This document shows positions 38,801 to 47,168 of a stretch of 64,000 bases of DNA, one piece after another. The notes under the pieces were generated by a model, which saw nothing but the letters and a program-made list of their open reading frames with translations, had not been told where the DNA came from and searched no databases. Each line of letters opens with the position of its first letter. Position 1 is the first letter of the stretch. The stretch comes from Candidatus Anammoximicrobium sp. GTDB taxonomy: Bacteria > Planctomycetota > Planctomycetia > Pirellulales > Pirellulaceae. The position numbers were made by a program, and so were the translations under genes. The stretch is from assembly GCA_012515235.1 (NCBI GenBank), contig JAAYYU010000153.1, positions 31,841 to 95,840 of the forward strand, read 5' to 3'.

Positions 38801-39050
38801 GAAGTGGCAGAAGAGCGGACATTGCGGCACGCTGACCGCGTCGGCCCAGTGCGCGTTCAGTCGCTACGCACAGCCGAGAATGTTCGACTTGAAAACGGGC
38901 GACTACACCGTCCTGAGCCAGACCACGCGTCCCGGCTGCTGGGTCAACATCCTGCCGGTCGGAGGCCTGATCCTGATCCCGGAATCCACCGCGGGATGCA
39001 TCTGCGGTTATCCGCTGCAAACGTCCGTGGCGTTCGTGCCGCGCCAGTGA
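35823..39050 (+). CDS. PQQ-like beta-propeller protein with an embedded methyltransferase domain
   Basis: The protein has 1075 residues and a GTG start with GGGAGG upstream. After a signal peptide (about 1-28) come propeller repeats of the PQQ/BamB type (about 30-470; for example LDAATGQVRWSF, LDAATGALRWK and GDWPTFRGDYRRSG near the start). At about 480-600 there is a class I SAM-dependent methyltransferase-like domain: VLGAGSGRLAYEIA (491-504), VIALESDP and a late LRPCGGTLVVAQLP. Propeller repeats resume at about 636-1075 (ALDAYNGTVLWERD, LDVRTGKPVWERE). A methyltransferase fold inside an apparently exported propeller is odd because SAM is cytoplasmic. The domain could be catalytically dead, or the leader could be a membrane anchor with the protein inside. 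Neighbours are the HEAT and ceramidase-like genes. Confidence 0.9.
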   Translation: MNTGKSNVRLVLVLTIVTLSLGNPGTRGGDWPTFRGDYRRSGVAGQALKLPLHEAWVHKAAHPPRPAWPELPATVDVWHRIQGLAPTTIYDRAFHVAVADGRLFFGSSAEDAVGCLDAATGQVRWSFLTEGPVRLAPTVAEGRVYAGCDDGYLYCLDAATGALRWKHRPAPEDRRLPGNERMISLFPIRCGIAVSDGMVYCCAGLFPEHGVSLCALDAVSGKEVWKQPIDVSPQGYLLASADRLFVPTGRTAPSVYERADGKAVGSLPGSGVDGRGGGSFAVLLDETVAHSSGEAGGLSFSRPGSKEKIMFTAGQRMLAQGSMAYIYGRDRLLALDFLEYFELCRLQNKKDKTAAEQQRLAELRGAGQAFVKWEVACPATYEIVLAGETIFAGGDSRVAAFNAADGRMLWNAVVWGRAYGLAVAGDALYVSTDKGLIYCFQNTADPDRVPLPTEALVPGSPYADDPSQTRHRQVAELAVQRAGDRQGYCLVLGAGSGRLAYEIARRSQFQVIALESDPAQAEADRRLLSRAGLYGTRISIHQAPLDKLPYPPYFANLIVADESAVGGKLPLCAAELFRVLRPCGGTLVVAQLPAGLDAAALQSWGQDGIAGWKTEALTGGGGAVGTAVRGPLPGTGEWSHFYADNGNSACSGDNLPPGPVDIQWFGRPGPRRMPDRHDKNVGPLYKDGRLFVSGDNYVMALDAYNGTVLWERDVPDSIRLGAFKHSGSMAANDDRLYLAAGSECRALDARTGQQKLAVTVPPAADGRSNEWGYVACEGDLLLGSVCRSGAAFRIQDLDTETLIWRDFMPVVCSDALFARDRHSGQERWSYTPAAGVIINPTIAVGGGRVYFVESTNPRSRDYADGRVKLDVLLGQGAKLLALDVRTGKPVWEREAPFAALQHIIFLSYAKETVVVTGSKNVLVEGKGRVRYDLHAFEAASGASLWQNTQTPIPDHILQGGHGEQVQHPAIVGETIYNTGFAVHLRTGAPSEGWKWQKSGHCGTLTASAQCAFSRYAQPRMFDLKTGDYTVLSQTTRPGCWVNILPVGGLILIPESTAGCICGYPLQTSVAFVPRQ

Positions 39051-39080
39051 TGAATCGCACTTGATCCGAGGAGACACGAA

Positions 39081-40604
39081 ATGACGAAGCCTGTGTTGAT
39101 GGCAGTTTGCCTGGTGACGGCGGCGCTGGCCTGGGACCTGTCCGGACGCCCGTTGAAGGCGGTCGAGCCGGCGATGAAGGCGGGGTTCGCCGAAGCCGAC
39201 ATCACGCCCGAATTGGGCATGGAAGTGCCCGGCGGCTACGGCAAATCCTATTGCCGCTCGATCCACGACCCGTGCAAGGTCCGCGCCGCCGTGTTCGACG
39301 ACGGCCAGATGCGGGTGGCCCTGGTGGGCGTCGATGCGGGATTCGTCTATCGGCCGATGGTCCTGCAGGCCCGCGAGCGTATCCAGCAGCGGTGCGGCAT
39401 TCGCCCCGACGCCGTGCTGATCGGCGCTTCCCATTCGCACTCCTCCGGTCCCTTGGGAATCGTGCAACCGGGGCAATACGACCATGCCTCGGACCTGGTC
39501 AAACGCCTGGCGTACGAGAAATCGTCCTGTGCCGACGCGGGCTATGTGGACCGCGTGCGGGACAAGATCGTCGAGGCCGTCTGCGCGGCTGACCAGGCCA
39601 AGGTCGAGGCCCGTTGCGGCGCCGGCGTCGGCCAGGAAGACCAGGTGGCCTACAACCGGCGGCTGCGCATGAAGAGCGGCGTCACCTGGACGCATCCCGG
39701 CCGCAACAATCCCGAAGTGCTCGATTATGCCGGCCCGACGGATCCGGCGGTGGGCGTGCTGGGCGCGTGGGACAGCGCGGGCAAGTTGCTCGGCTGCGTG
39801 GTCAACTTTGCCTGCCACGCCACGACCAGCCCCGGCGGGATCTCGGCCAACTATATCTACTATCTGGAGCGGACGATTCGGGGAACGATGGGCCCGGATG
39901 CGGTCGTGGTCTTTCTGCAAGGCTACTCGGGCGACGTGACCCAGGTCGACAACCTCAGCCCCCATGTCTCTCCCAACGGCGAGCGGTGGGCGCAGATTGT
40001 TGGCGGGCGGGTCGGGGCCGAAGCGGTCAAGACGCTGCTGTCCATGGAACCGGGCCGGTTGGCGCCGCTGGACGCCCGCTCGAAGCTCCTGCAAATCGCC
40101 CGCCGCACGCCGGACCCGGAACGGGTGAAGCGATGCCTGGAACTCGCTGCGAAGGAGCCGAAAGAGGTCGGGCACACCGAGTGGGCCTTTGCCAAGGAAA
40201 TCGTGCTTTTGGACGCCTTGCGCGCCGTATCGCCGACGGCCGATATCGAGGTCCAGGCGATCCAGATCGGGCCGGTGGTGCTGCTGGCCAATCCGGGCGA
40301 GTTGTTCTGCCAGTACAGCCTGAATACGCGGTCGCGAAGCCCCTTTCCGATCACCTTCCCGGTCGGCTACGCCAACGATTTCACGGGCTACGTGCCGACC
40401 GTGGAAGCGTTCGGGCCACACGGCGGCGGCTACGAAACGCGACTCACCAGTTGCAGCAATTTGGAAATCCAGGCGGGGCAAAAGATGGTCGACGCCGTCC
40501 TGGAACTGGCAGGGCAGATGAAGCCCGGCGAGTTGCCTCAGCCGGCGCGCGCGACGGAGGCCACACCGTGGACGTACGGCAACGTGCCGCCCGAATTGCA
40601 CTGA
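39081..40604 (+). CDS. secreted neutral/alkaline ceramidase-like protein (paralogue 2)
   Basis: The 507-residue protein has a signal peptide (about 1-28), FAEADITPELG, the metal-site-like ASHSHSSGP, CVVNFACHAT and ANPGELF blocks of the neutral/alkaline ceramidase N-terminal family. The Ser of GDVSPN is replaced by Thr in GYSGDVTQVDN, so if the usual mechanism applies the nucleophile has changed. GGAG lies before the ATG. It is the fourth same-strand gene after the first paralogue, the HEAT gene and the propeller-methyltransferase gene (30-bp gap from the last), and its end faces the glycosidase-like gene 18 bp away. Confidence 0.85.
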   Translation: MTKPVLMAVCLVTAALAWDLSGRPLKAVEPAMKAGFAEADITPELGMEVPGGYGKSYCRSIHDPCKVRAAVFDDGQMRVALVGVDAGFVYRPMVLQARERIQQRCGIRPDAVLIGASHSHSSGPLGIVQPGQYDHASDLVKRLAYEKSSCADAGYVDRVRDKIVEAVCAADQAKVEARCGAGVGQEDQVAYNRRLRMKSGVTWTHPGRNNPEVLDYAGPTDPAVGVLGAWDSAGKLLGCVVNFACHATTSPGGISANYIYYLERTIRGTMGPDAVVVFLQGYSGDVTQVDNLSPHVSPNGERWAQIVGGRVGAEAVKTLLSMEPGRLAPLDARSKLLQIARRTPDPERVKRCLELAAKEPKEVGHTEWAFAKEIVLLDALRAVSPTADIEVQAIQIGPVVLLANPGELFCQYSLNTRSRSPFPITFPVGYANDFTGYVPTVEAFGPHGGGYETRLTSCSNLEIQAGQKMVDAVLELAGQMKPGELPQPARATEATPWTYGNVPPELH

Positions 40605-40622
40605 CGGCGAACCTGGACGCCG

Positions 40623-42107
40623 CTATCGGAACCTCAACGAGAACAGATCCGCGTCCTGGAGCTCGAACCGCAGTTGCACGCACTGGCCGGCCAGTCCGGC
40701 GAGCGTGCCGCCCTTCCAGGACACCGTCTGGTCGATATGGTCTCCGACGAGCGGCCGGCAGTCCGCGAGTGTGAATCCGGGCATCGGCTGGCCGCCGGCG
40801 TCCAGCACTTCGACCCGCGTGCCGCCTCGGCTGACGAGGTTCAGCGAGAGTTGGGCTCCGGCAAACGTCAGCGGTTTGGTGATCAACGAGGCCTGTCCGG
40901 CGGCGTGTACGGACACGAAGCCGTCGGTGCGGAAGGCGAAGCGGCGGAGGCGGCCGGCAGGGCCGGCGTAATAAGCCTCGGTCGCATACACCGACAGTTC
41001 TCGCTCCTGGCCCGGCAACTGCAGCAGGCCCCAGGCCATGTAGTTGCTGCGGTTGCCATCGCGGTCCTGGGGCGCGGTGATCGGGATCAGTTCCTGGGGC
41101 CAGCGTCGAAACAGCACGCCGTCGCGGCTGCTCATGAAGACCGGTTCCACCTGCTGGGTCTTGGGCTGGAACCGCGTGGGGAAACCGACGAACAGTTGCG
41201 GCGCGCGGAAGTACGGTTGAATCGCGTTCGTGTACAGATGCTCGGCAGGCGAGTCGACATACCGCAGGTCGGCCTGCTGCTCCCAGTGCAGGAAATCCTT
41301 CGAGGTCGCCGTGCGGATGGCCCGATATCCGCCCGGCTTCCAGCCGCGCTCGTCGGTGAAGCCGGCGGTGAAGATCCGCCAGTAGGCCCGGTACTCCTTG
41401 CGCACGGCGTCCCAGAACGCAAGGTTTTGCGAGTCGAACGCGCCTGCGGTGATGACGGCCGGCGACAGCATCGTCCAGCGGACGCCATCGGCTGATTTCA
41501 GCGCGTTCAGACAGCCACGCTGCTTGCCGTCGACCGTGGTGGAACCGCCCGCCAAGGCCTTGTAGCGGGCGTCGGGCGGGCAGGCTGGGTTCTCGTCCTT
41601 GAAGGGCGTAAAGTTGTGCGTGCCGGCTCCGGTCCAAATGATGTTGTTTTGTTTCGAGCCGTTGAATTCGAACAAACCCAGTTCCGGCTTTTCCCACGTC
41701 AGCCCGTCGCGGCTCTCCGCAACGCAGGTCACCTCCGGGTGAGCCCACTTCTTGGCTTTTTCGTCGAAGTGCCAGCCCCGGTAGTAGACGCGAAAACGGT
41801 CGTCGTCGCGCAACAGGGTGAAGTAGGCGGACGTGTTGCCCTCCCAGGGCTGGTCGCACACCAGCGCCACTTCGCGCGGCTCCGGTTGGTGCATTTTCAA
41901 CTCCGCGCCCTGCAGACGCGCAATGAGAAAATCGTCCACGAACAACTCGCGCCGCGAACCCAGGGCGATGGGGGCCTGCGTCTCCGACGGCTGGCTGGCC
42001 CGTGCAACGCACGCCGGCGCCCAGGCGGCGACTGCAGCCAACGCAGCTCCTTGGCGGAGGATATCGCGGCGGGTGATCTGGCGGACGGTTCGGTCGGCGT
42101 GTGTCAT
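40623..42107 (-). CDS. Tat-exported glycoside hydrolase-like beta-propeller protein
   Basis: The 494-residue protein starts with a twin-arginine signal (TRRDILRQ followed by an Ala-rich hydrophobic stretch to about residue 39). The body has strands typical of five-bladed propeller glycosidases (families GH32/GH43/GH68-like): RRELFVDDFLI, VTCVAESRDGLTWEKPELG, FQPKTQQVEPVFMSSRDG. Such proteins, with LFVDDFLI at the N-terminus, are frequent in planctomycetes, and most have no known substrate. The ATG at 42107 follows a GTG that is also open. It is convergent with the second ceramidase-like gene, so it belongs to the same accessory region but not the same transcript. Confidence 0.8.
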   Translation of the reverse strand: MTHADRTVRQITRRDILRQGAALAAVAAWAPACVARASQPSETQAPIALGSRRELFVDDFLIARLQGAELKMHQPEPREVALVCDQPWEGNTSAYFTLLRDDDRFRVYYRGWHFDEKAKKWAHPEVTCVAESRDGLTWEKPELGLFEFNGSKQNNIIWTGAGTHNFTPFKDENPACPPDARYKALAGGSTTVDGKQRGCLNALKSADGVRWTMLSPAVITAGAFDSQNLAFWDAVRKEYRAYWRIFTAGFTDERGWKPGGYRAIRTATSKDFLHWEQQADLRYVDSPAEHLYTNAIQPYFRAPQLFVGFPTRFQPKTQQVEPVFMSSRDGVLFRRWPQELIPITAPQDRDGNRSNYMAWGLLQLPGQERELSVYATEAYYAGPAGRLRRFAFRTDGFVSVHAAGQASLITKPLTFAGAQLSLNLVSRGGTRVEVLDAGGQPMPGFTLADCRPLVGDHIDQTVSWKGGTLAGLAGQCVQLRFELQDADLFSLRFR

Positions 42108-42392
42108 CACTGTGATCCTCGTTTTGGGGAAAGTGGTTGCGATCGTGCCGTCAGGCAGGATGGTCGTCCTGTCATGGGGCCACCGTTGCTTTCCTGCTGG
42201 TAAGTGCCGGCTATTCTACCGGCACGCGCGCCGGAAAGCACCCCCGGCGAACGGAGTCGAAACGCGCGGCATAATTCCGGCGGCCGGGATGCCGCACATC
42301 GTTGGCCCCTGCTACAATGCCTCCCTTGACCCTGCGACTTTGACTGCGGAGCTGGTCAGAACCGCTGAACGGTTCTGGTGATAGGCTGGAAG

Positions 42393-43793
42393 ATGTCCGT
42401 TCTCGTTCAACAGAATGTCCCGCAAACCTTGGTCCGCATGGCGCTGCCCATGCTGGCGGGCACGTTTGCGATGAACGCCTACAACCTCGCCGATGCGTGG
42501 TTTGTGAGCCGGCTGGGGACCCAGCCGCTGGCTGCGATGGCGTTCACCTTTCCGGTCATTGCCCTGCTGACGTTCGTCGCGGGCGGCATCGGCACCGGGA
42601 TCACGACACTGGTCTCGCACGCGATCGGCCGGCACGATTACGAGGATGCGTCTCGGCTGGTCACGCACGGAATTACCTTGACGGTGGCGTTTACGACGAC
42701 CGCTTCGATCGTGGGCTACTTGAGCATCGACGCGGTCTTCGGCTGGCTGGGCGCGGACGCACAGACGCTGCCGCTGATCCGCGCTTTCATGCGGATCTGG
42801 TACCTGGGGGCGCTGACCATGTCGCTGCCCATGATGGGCAATGGCATCTTGATCTCCGCCGGCGATTCACGGAACGCCAGCCGGTTGATGATTCTGGGGG
42901 CGGTGCTCAACATCGTCCTCAATCCCATCCTGATTTTCGGCCCTGGCGGCTTGCCCGCCCTCGGCATCCGCGGCTCGGCCCTGGCCACCGTCATTTCGCA
43001 AACCATCGCCATGAGTTGGCTGCTCTATCTGTTGTCCCGTCGGCAGCGTCTGCTGGTGATTCGCCGCGGAGGGCTTCGCGGATTTCCGGCCACGGTCCGC
43101 AGGATTATCCGCTTTGCCATCCCGTGCGTGTTGAGCATGATCTTGATGCCGATTTCCGTCAGCGTGCTCACCTGGATCTTAAGCGGCTTTGGGGCCGAAG
43201 CGGTCGCAGCTGGCGGGGCGGCGGCGCGTTTGGAGATGTTTGCCTTCGTCGTGCCGATGGCGCTGGGCATGTCGCTGACGCCGTTCGTCAGCCAGAATTT
43301 CGGCGCCCGGCGAGTGGACCGCATCCGGGAAGCCAAGAACCTTGCCGCGGCGTTTGCCCTGCTGTACGGAGGAACCGTCGCGGTGCTGTTTTTTCTGGCT
43401 GCGCCTTGGCTGGCCTCGTGCTTCAGCAGCGACCCCAAAGTCGTCCAGGTGATGACCGCTTATCTGCGCATCATTCCCTTCGGGTACGGGATGATGGAGG
43501 TGCATCGCTACAGCGGATTTATGCTCACCGGGATGTACAAGCCATCGTGGGGAATGGCCCTGAACGTGATCCGGGTCGTGGTTCTACTGATTCCTCTGTC
43601 GTGGACGGGAGCGCATTTCTTCGGCTTGTGGGGGATGTTCACGGGACGTCTGGTCACCGATCTGACCGTCGGCACGCTGGGGCTGGTGTGGGTTTCGCTC
43701 CGGCTGCGGGGCATGGCGTCCTGGAATCCGCTCCTGCCGTCGCAAAGCGAAACTCCGGGCAACAAGGACGAATCCCTGCCCATCCCGGCATGA
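42393..43793 (+). CDS. MATE family efflux transporter
   Basis: A 466-residue membrane protein with about twelve helices in two related halves. The first half begins LPMLAGTFAMNAYNLADAWFVSRLGTQ and the second FAIPCVLSMILMPIS, the pattern of multidrug and toxic-compound extrusion antiporters. These use a sodium or proton gradient to export drugs or metabolites. The ATG at 42393 is preferred; a GTG five codons earlier (42378) is open. The Nramp-like gene follows after about 107 bp in the same direction, possibly in one transcript. Confidence 0.92.
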   Translation: MSVLVQQNVPQTLVRMALPMLAGTFAMNAYNLADAWFVSRLGTQPLAAMAFTFPVIALLTFVAGGIGTGITTLVSHAIGRHDYEDASRLVTHGITLTVAFTTTASIVGYLSIDAVFGWLGADAQTLPLIRAFMRIWYLGALTMSLPMMGNGILISAGDSRNASRLMILGAVLNIVLNPILIFGPGGLPALGIRGSALATVISQTIAMSWLLYLLSRRQRLLVIRRGGLRGFPATVRRIIRFAIPCVLSMILMPISVSVLTWILSGFGAEAVAAGGAAARLEMFAFVVPMALGMSLTPFVSQNFGARRVDRIREAKNLAAAFALLYGGTVAVLFFLAAPWLASCFSSDPKVVQVMTAYLRIIPFGYGMMEVHRYSGFMLTGMYKPSWGMALNVIRVVVLLIPLSWTGAHFFGLWGMFTGRLVTDLTVGTLGLVWVSLRLRGMASWNPLLPSQSETPGNKDESLPIPA

Positions 43794-43900
43794 CGGCGAT
43801 CGGGTTGGGGAGTGTCGGAGCCGTCGCACGTCCAGAAAACGGCGAAAAACCGCTACGGCGGGTTGCATCCTGACTGGCCGGGGATTACATCTTCCTTCCT

Positions 43901-45232
43901 ATGACTCAACCCTTGCCGCTGCCTCCTTCGACGTTCCTCGCCAAACTGAAGCACATCGGTCCAGGGATTCTGCTGGCCGCAGCGGCCATCGGATCGGGCG
44001 AGCTGATTCTGACGCCGCGGGCGGGAGCGTTGTACGGGCTTTCCGTCTGCTGGGTGATCGTCGTCTCGATCGTTTACAAATTGACGCTGACGCTGGGGTT
44101 GGCCCGGTACACGATCGCCACCGGGGAAGACATCTTCGAGGGCTATTCGCATCTGCCTGGGCCGCGCAACTGGTTCGTGTGGATTTTGGGCATCGTGTTC
44201 CTGCTGGGCGCGGTTGGCTATTCGGGAATCGCCCTGGCCTGCGGCTCGGCCCTGTTTGCGCTATGCCCGGCGCTGTCGATGATCCAGTGGGCCGTCCTGG
44301 TCGTCGGCGTCGTGTTCGTGCTGCTGCTGAAAGGGAGCTATGGGCCGGTTGAGAAGGCGGCGTTCCTGCTCGCCTTGGCGCTGATCGTCGGCGTGGTCTA
44401 CAGTCTGGCCGTTCTGCAGCCCGCGTTGGGATGGGTGATGCAGGAGAGCGTTCCCCGGATCCCGCCCAACTCCGGCCAGACGCTCATCAGCCTGCTGGGC
44501 TGGACGGCCGGCGGCACCTCGACCCTGATCTACAGTTTCTGGATTCTGGAAAAGGGCTATGCCGTTCCGAACCGCGCTCAGACGCCCGTCGCCGGCGATT
44601 CGCAGGCCGTTCAGGACTTTCGTCAATGGCTTTCCTTGTCGCACCTGGACACTGGACTGTGCTACGCGATGATGATGTTCGTCTCGCTGGCGTTCCTGGC
44701 GATTGGATCGATCACCTTGGGCACGGCCGGCCCCGACGGCGGACCCTTGGTGCCGGCCAGCGAAGCGACCACCGAGGTGCTTTCCCGGATGCTGACGGCG
44801 ACCGCCGGCCCGCCCGCGCGCTACGTGTTTCTGATCGCCGCCTTGGCCATTCTGTCCTCGACGATTATCGGACTGGTGGACGGCAAGTCTCGCGCGTTGC
44901 GGGCGGCCATCCACATCCTGGCTCCCCGATCTCGCCGCTGGTCCGATCTGAATTGGTACCGGCTGGGCATCACGCTCTTTTGCCTGATCATCTTTGCCCT
45001 GCTGTTCACGGGGCGGCCGGTGATGTTGATCGTGCTGACCTCCGCCCTGGAGGCCCCCGTTCTCTCGCTCTCGGCCGTCATGCTGCTGTACCTGCTGCAC
45101 ACCAGGCTGCCGCGCGAGATCCGCCCCGGAATGCTCTGGAACATCGTGATCGTCATCGGAACGGTGACGTACGTCGTGCTTTCCATTCAAGCCCTGATGG
45201 CGACTTTCGCAGGTTCGACGGGAGGGGCGTAG
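43901..45232 (+). CDS. Nramp-related transporter lacking the canonical metal-binding motif
   Basis: A 443-residue membrane protein with about eleven helices and the Nramp family start (KHIGPGILLAAAAIGSGEL). In true Mn/Fe transporters the first helix carries DPGN directly after GPG, whose Asp and Asn bind metal; here this reads AAIGSGE, and helix 6 has AGGTSTLIYSFW in place of the MPH-type metal site. The protein therefore probably does not carry divalent metal in the standard way. Similar variants are common in planctomycetes and their substrate is unknown. It follows the MATE gene. Confidence 0.86.
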   Translation: MTQPLPLPPSTFLAKLKHIGPGILLAAAAIGSGELILTPRAGALYGLSVCWVIVVSIVYKLTLTLGLARYTIATGEDIFEGYSHLPGPRNWFVWILGIVFLLGAVGYSGIALACGSALFALCPALSMIQWAVLVVGVVFVLLLKGSYGPVEKAAFLLALALIVGVVYSLAVLQPALGWVMQESVPRIPPNSGQTLISLLGWTAGGTSTLIYSFWILEKGYAVPNRAQTPVAGDSQAVQDFRQWLSLSHLDTGLCYAMMMFVSLAFLAIGSITLGTAGPDGGPLVPASEATTEVLSRMLTATAGPPARYVFLIAALAILSSTIIGLVDGKSRALRAAIHILAPRSRRWSDLNWYRLGITLFCLIIFALLFTGRPVMLIVLTSALEAPVLSLSAVMLLYLLHTRLPREIRPGMLWNIVIVIGTVTYVVLSIQALMATFAGSTGGA

Positions 45233-45347
45233 CGGAGTGGGGACGATTGCGAAGCGGCCGCGCGACGGCTATCCCGTATCAAGCCGCCGCTGGCCGGAGG
45301 ATGCTCCCTTCCGCTTTGATTCCTTCCGGCCTGGAGAAAACGGCTGG

Positions 45348-47168
45348 TCACCCAGCGGGTTTGGGCTTCTCGGCCGCCTTGGGATCTTCGGCCGCCGGCT
45401 TGGCCTTTTCGGCGGCCGGTTTGGCGTCGCTGGGCTTGTTAGCAGTGTCCTGGGGAGTCGGCGCGTCAGGTTTGGAGGTTCCGGCCTCGGGTTTCGGCCG
45501 TGCGGCATCCTCCGGCTTGGCTTCCGTCATCGGCGGTTTGGCCGCCTCGGACTTGGCCTCTGCGGGCTCTTCTTTGGCGGCTTCCGGCTTGTCGGCGTCG
45601 CTCGACAGCGGCGTGCCAAGTTGTCGGTACATCTGCTTCAAGCTTTCGTCGCGGTCCTGCCTCATCTTCAGGATCTCGCCCAGCGGGAAATCGGCAGGCA
45701 GTTCCTCGTCCAGTTGCTGCAGCAGACGCTGGTACTGCTTGATTCCCGCGGACAGTTCATCGGCCGAGATATCGTCCAGCAGGCGTGGGTGCTGGTCGTA
45801 GAGTTTCCGCCACGCGTGCCAGGAAGACTCGAACAGTTTGCGGGCTTCGTCCAATTCCGCCGCATCGTACGCCTGCTTGGCCTTGTACAGGAACTCGCGG
45901 GCGTCCACCGCTACTTTGGTCTGTTCTGCGGCGCAGCGGATCGTCCAGTAGTCGTAGTTCACGATACTGCGGTAGTGGGCAATCCGGCTGGACAAGACTT
46001 CCTCGTCACCGAGTCGGTCGGCCAGCTTTTCCGCCGCTTTGCGGTTTTGTTCCGGGGCGCGTTGAGCCACCTCCTGGTGCGTGACCTTGGTCTTCTGCAC
46101 GGCATCCATGTGGTGCTGGAAGTTTGCGTCCGTCAGTTTTTCTTCCGGCACATCGAGCGCCGCAGCCTGTTCGGGCGTCAGGTTGGCGATTTTTTCTTGC
46201 CGGATCTGTGCGCGAACGCCGGGCGCCAGTTGCTCCAGTCGCTGTTCCATCCGGGTCAGCGCCTCCTTCACCTGGTCGTATTCGCCCAAGCGGACGTTGT
46301 GGCCCCACGAGGTAGGAATCGGCCGGCGGCCATACTCGCCCAACGCCTCGCCCGCTTCGTACCAGGACCGCTGGGCCGTCTGTCCCAACACGCCTTCGTC
46401 TTCGATGGTCGTCGAGTAATTGACCAGCGACATCGGGTTGTCCGCGTGGAACACCAGCGGGCTCTTGCCCTTCAGCGGAATGCCCGCGTCCACGGCCCGC
46501 TCGGCCCGCTGGTACCACAGGCGGCCCGTGAGCCAGTTGTCGGGGCGGCCGTCCCAGCCGTGCGCTTTGTCGATCGGAATCTCGTGGTTCAACTTGTTGT
46601 GAAAATCCTCGTCCTTGCGGAACAACTCGCGGAATTGCACGTGTTCGTCGGCCCGGCCGATCTTCTGGCCTGTGATCCAGCCGGTGTAGTGCAGCAAGCG
46701 AGGATTCTCGCGGTTCAGGTGGATGCCGTCGACCAGGAAGTCGATGCCTTTGGTGACCCAGTGGTACCGCATCCGGTAGTCGTCGAATTCAACCGACACG
46801 TTGTACGACAGGTTATGGGACTGATGCTCCCAGACCGTGATGAAATTCGGCTCCAGCTTGGTGATCTGGTTCAGTGTCGCCGAGAGTCCGTCCCAGTCTT
46901 CCTTCTTCTTGTACTCGAAGCTCTTGTTCCACAACAGGGCCACCGCCAGGGGCCGCAGTCCCAGCGTGGCCAGCTTGATGGATTCACCCGCCGGATCGAT
47001 TTCGCCCAACGAGGCCTGCGAGAGCGCGTTTTCGGAGCGCAGTCGGGCCAGCACGCCGCCGGCGCTCTTGGGAGTCGCCGGCTGGCCGATCCAGAACAGC
47101 GGAAACAGCAGCATCACAATCGCGCCGACGTAGACCACTTTGCGCCAAAAGGAGATTTCCTGGCTCAT
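45348..47168 (-). CDS. uncharacterised membrane-anchored protein of an ABC operon
   Basis: A 606-residue protein with one N-terminal membrane helix (about 10-28), a long soluble region with TPR-like character (KSFEYKKKEDWDGLSATLNQITKLEPNF) and a C-terminal tail of about 100 residues of low-complexity Lys/Ala/Pro/Glu. I do not recognise a characterised family. Its start overlaps the stop of the ABC permease gene by four bases (ATGA), so it is translationally coupled and probably works with that transporter. The K/A/P/E tail resembles the linker in the DUF4340 protein at 1721-3478, hinting at a similar role outside the membrane. Confidence 0.75.
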   Translation of the reverse strand: MSQEISFWRKVVYVGAIVMLLFPLFWIGQPATPKSAGGVLARLRSENALSQASLGEIDPAGESIKLATLGLRPLAVALLWNKSFEYKKKEDWDGLSATLNQITKLEPNFITVWEHQSHNLSYNVSVEFDDYRMRYHWVTKGIDFLVDGIHLNRENPRLLHYTGWITGQKIGRADEHVQFRELFRKDEDFHNKLNHEIPIDKAHGWDGRPDNWLTGRLWYQRAERAVDAGIPLKGKSPLVFHADNPMSLVNYSTTIEDEGVLGQTAQRSWYEAGEALGEYGRRPIPTSWGHNVRLGEYDQVKEALTRMEQRLEQLAPGVRAQIRQEKIANLTPEQAAALDVPEEKLTDANFQHHMDAVQKTKVTHQEVAQRAPEQNRKAAEKLADRLGDEEVLSSRIAHYRSIVNYDYWTIRCAAEQTKVAVDAREFLYKAKQAYDAAELDEARKLFESSWHAWRKLYDQHPRLLDDISADELSAGIKQYQRLLQQLDEELPADFPLGEILKMRQDRDESLKQMYRQLGTPLSSDADKPEAAKEEPAEAKSEAAKPPMTEAKPEDAARPKPEAGTSKPDAPTPQDTANKPSDAKPAAEKAKPAAEDPKAAEKPKPAG

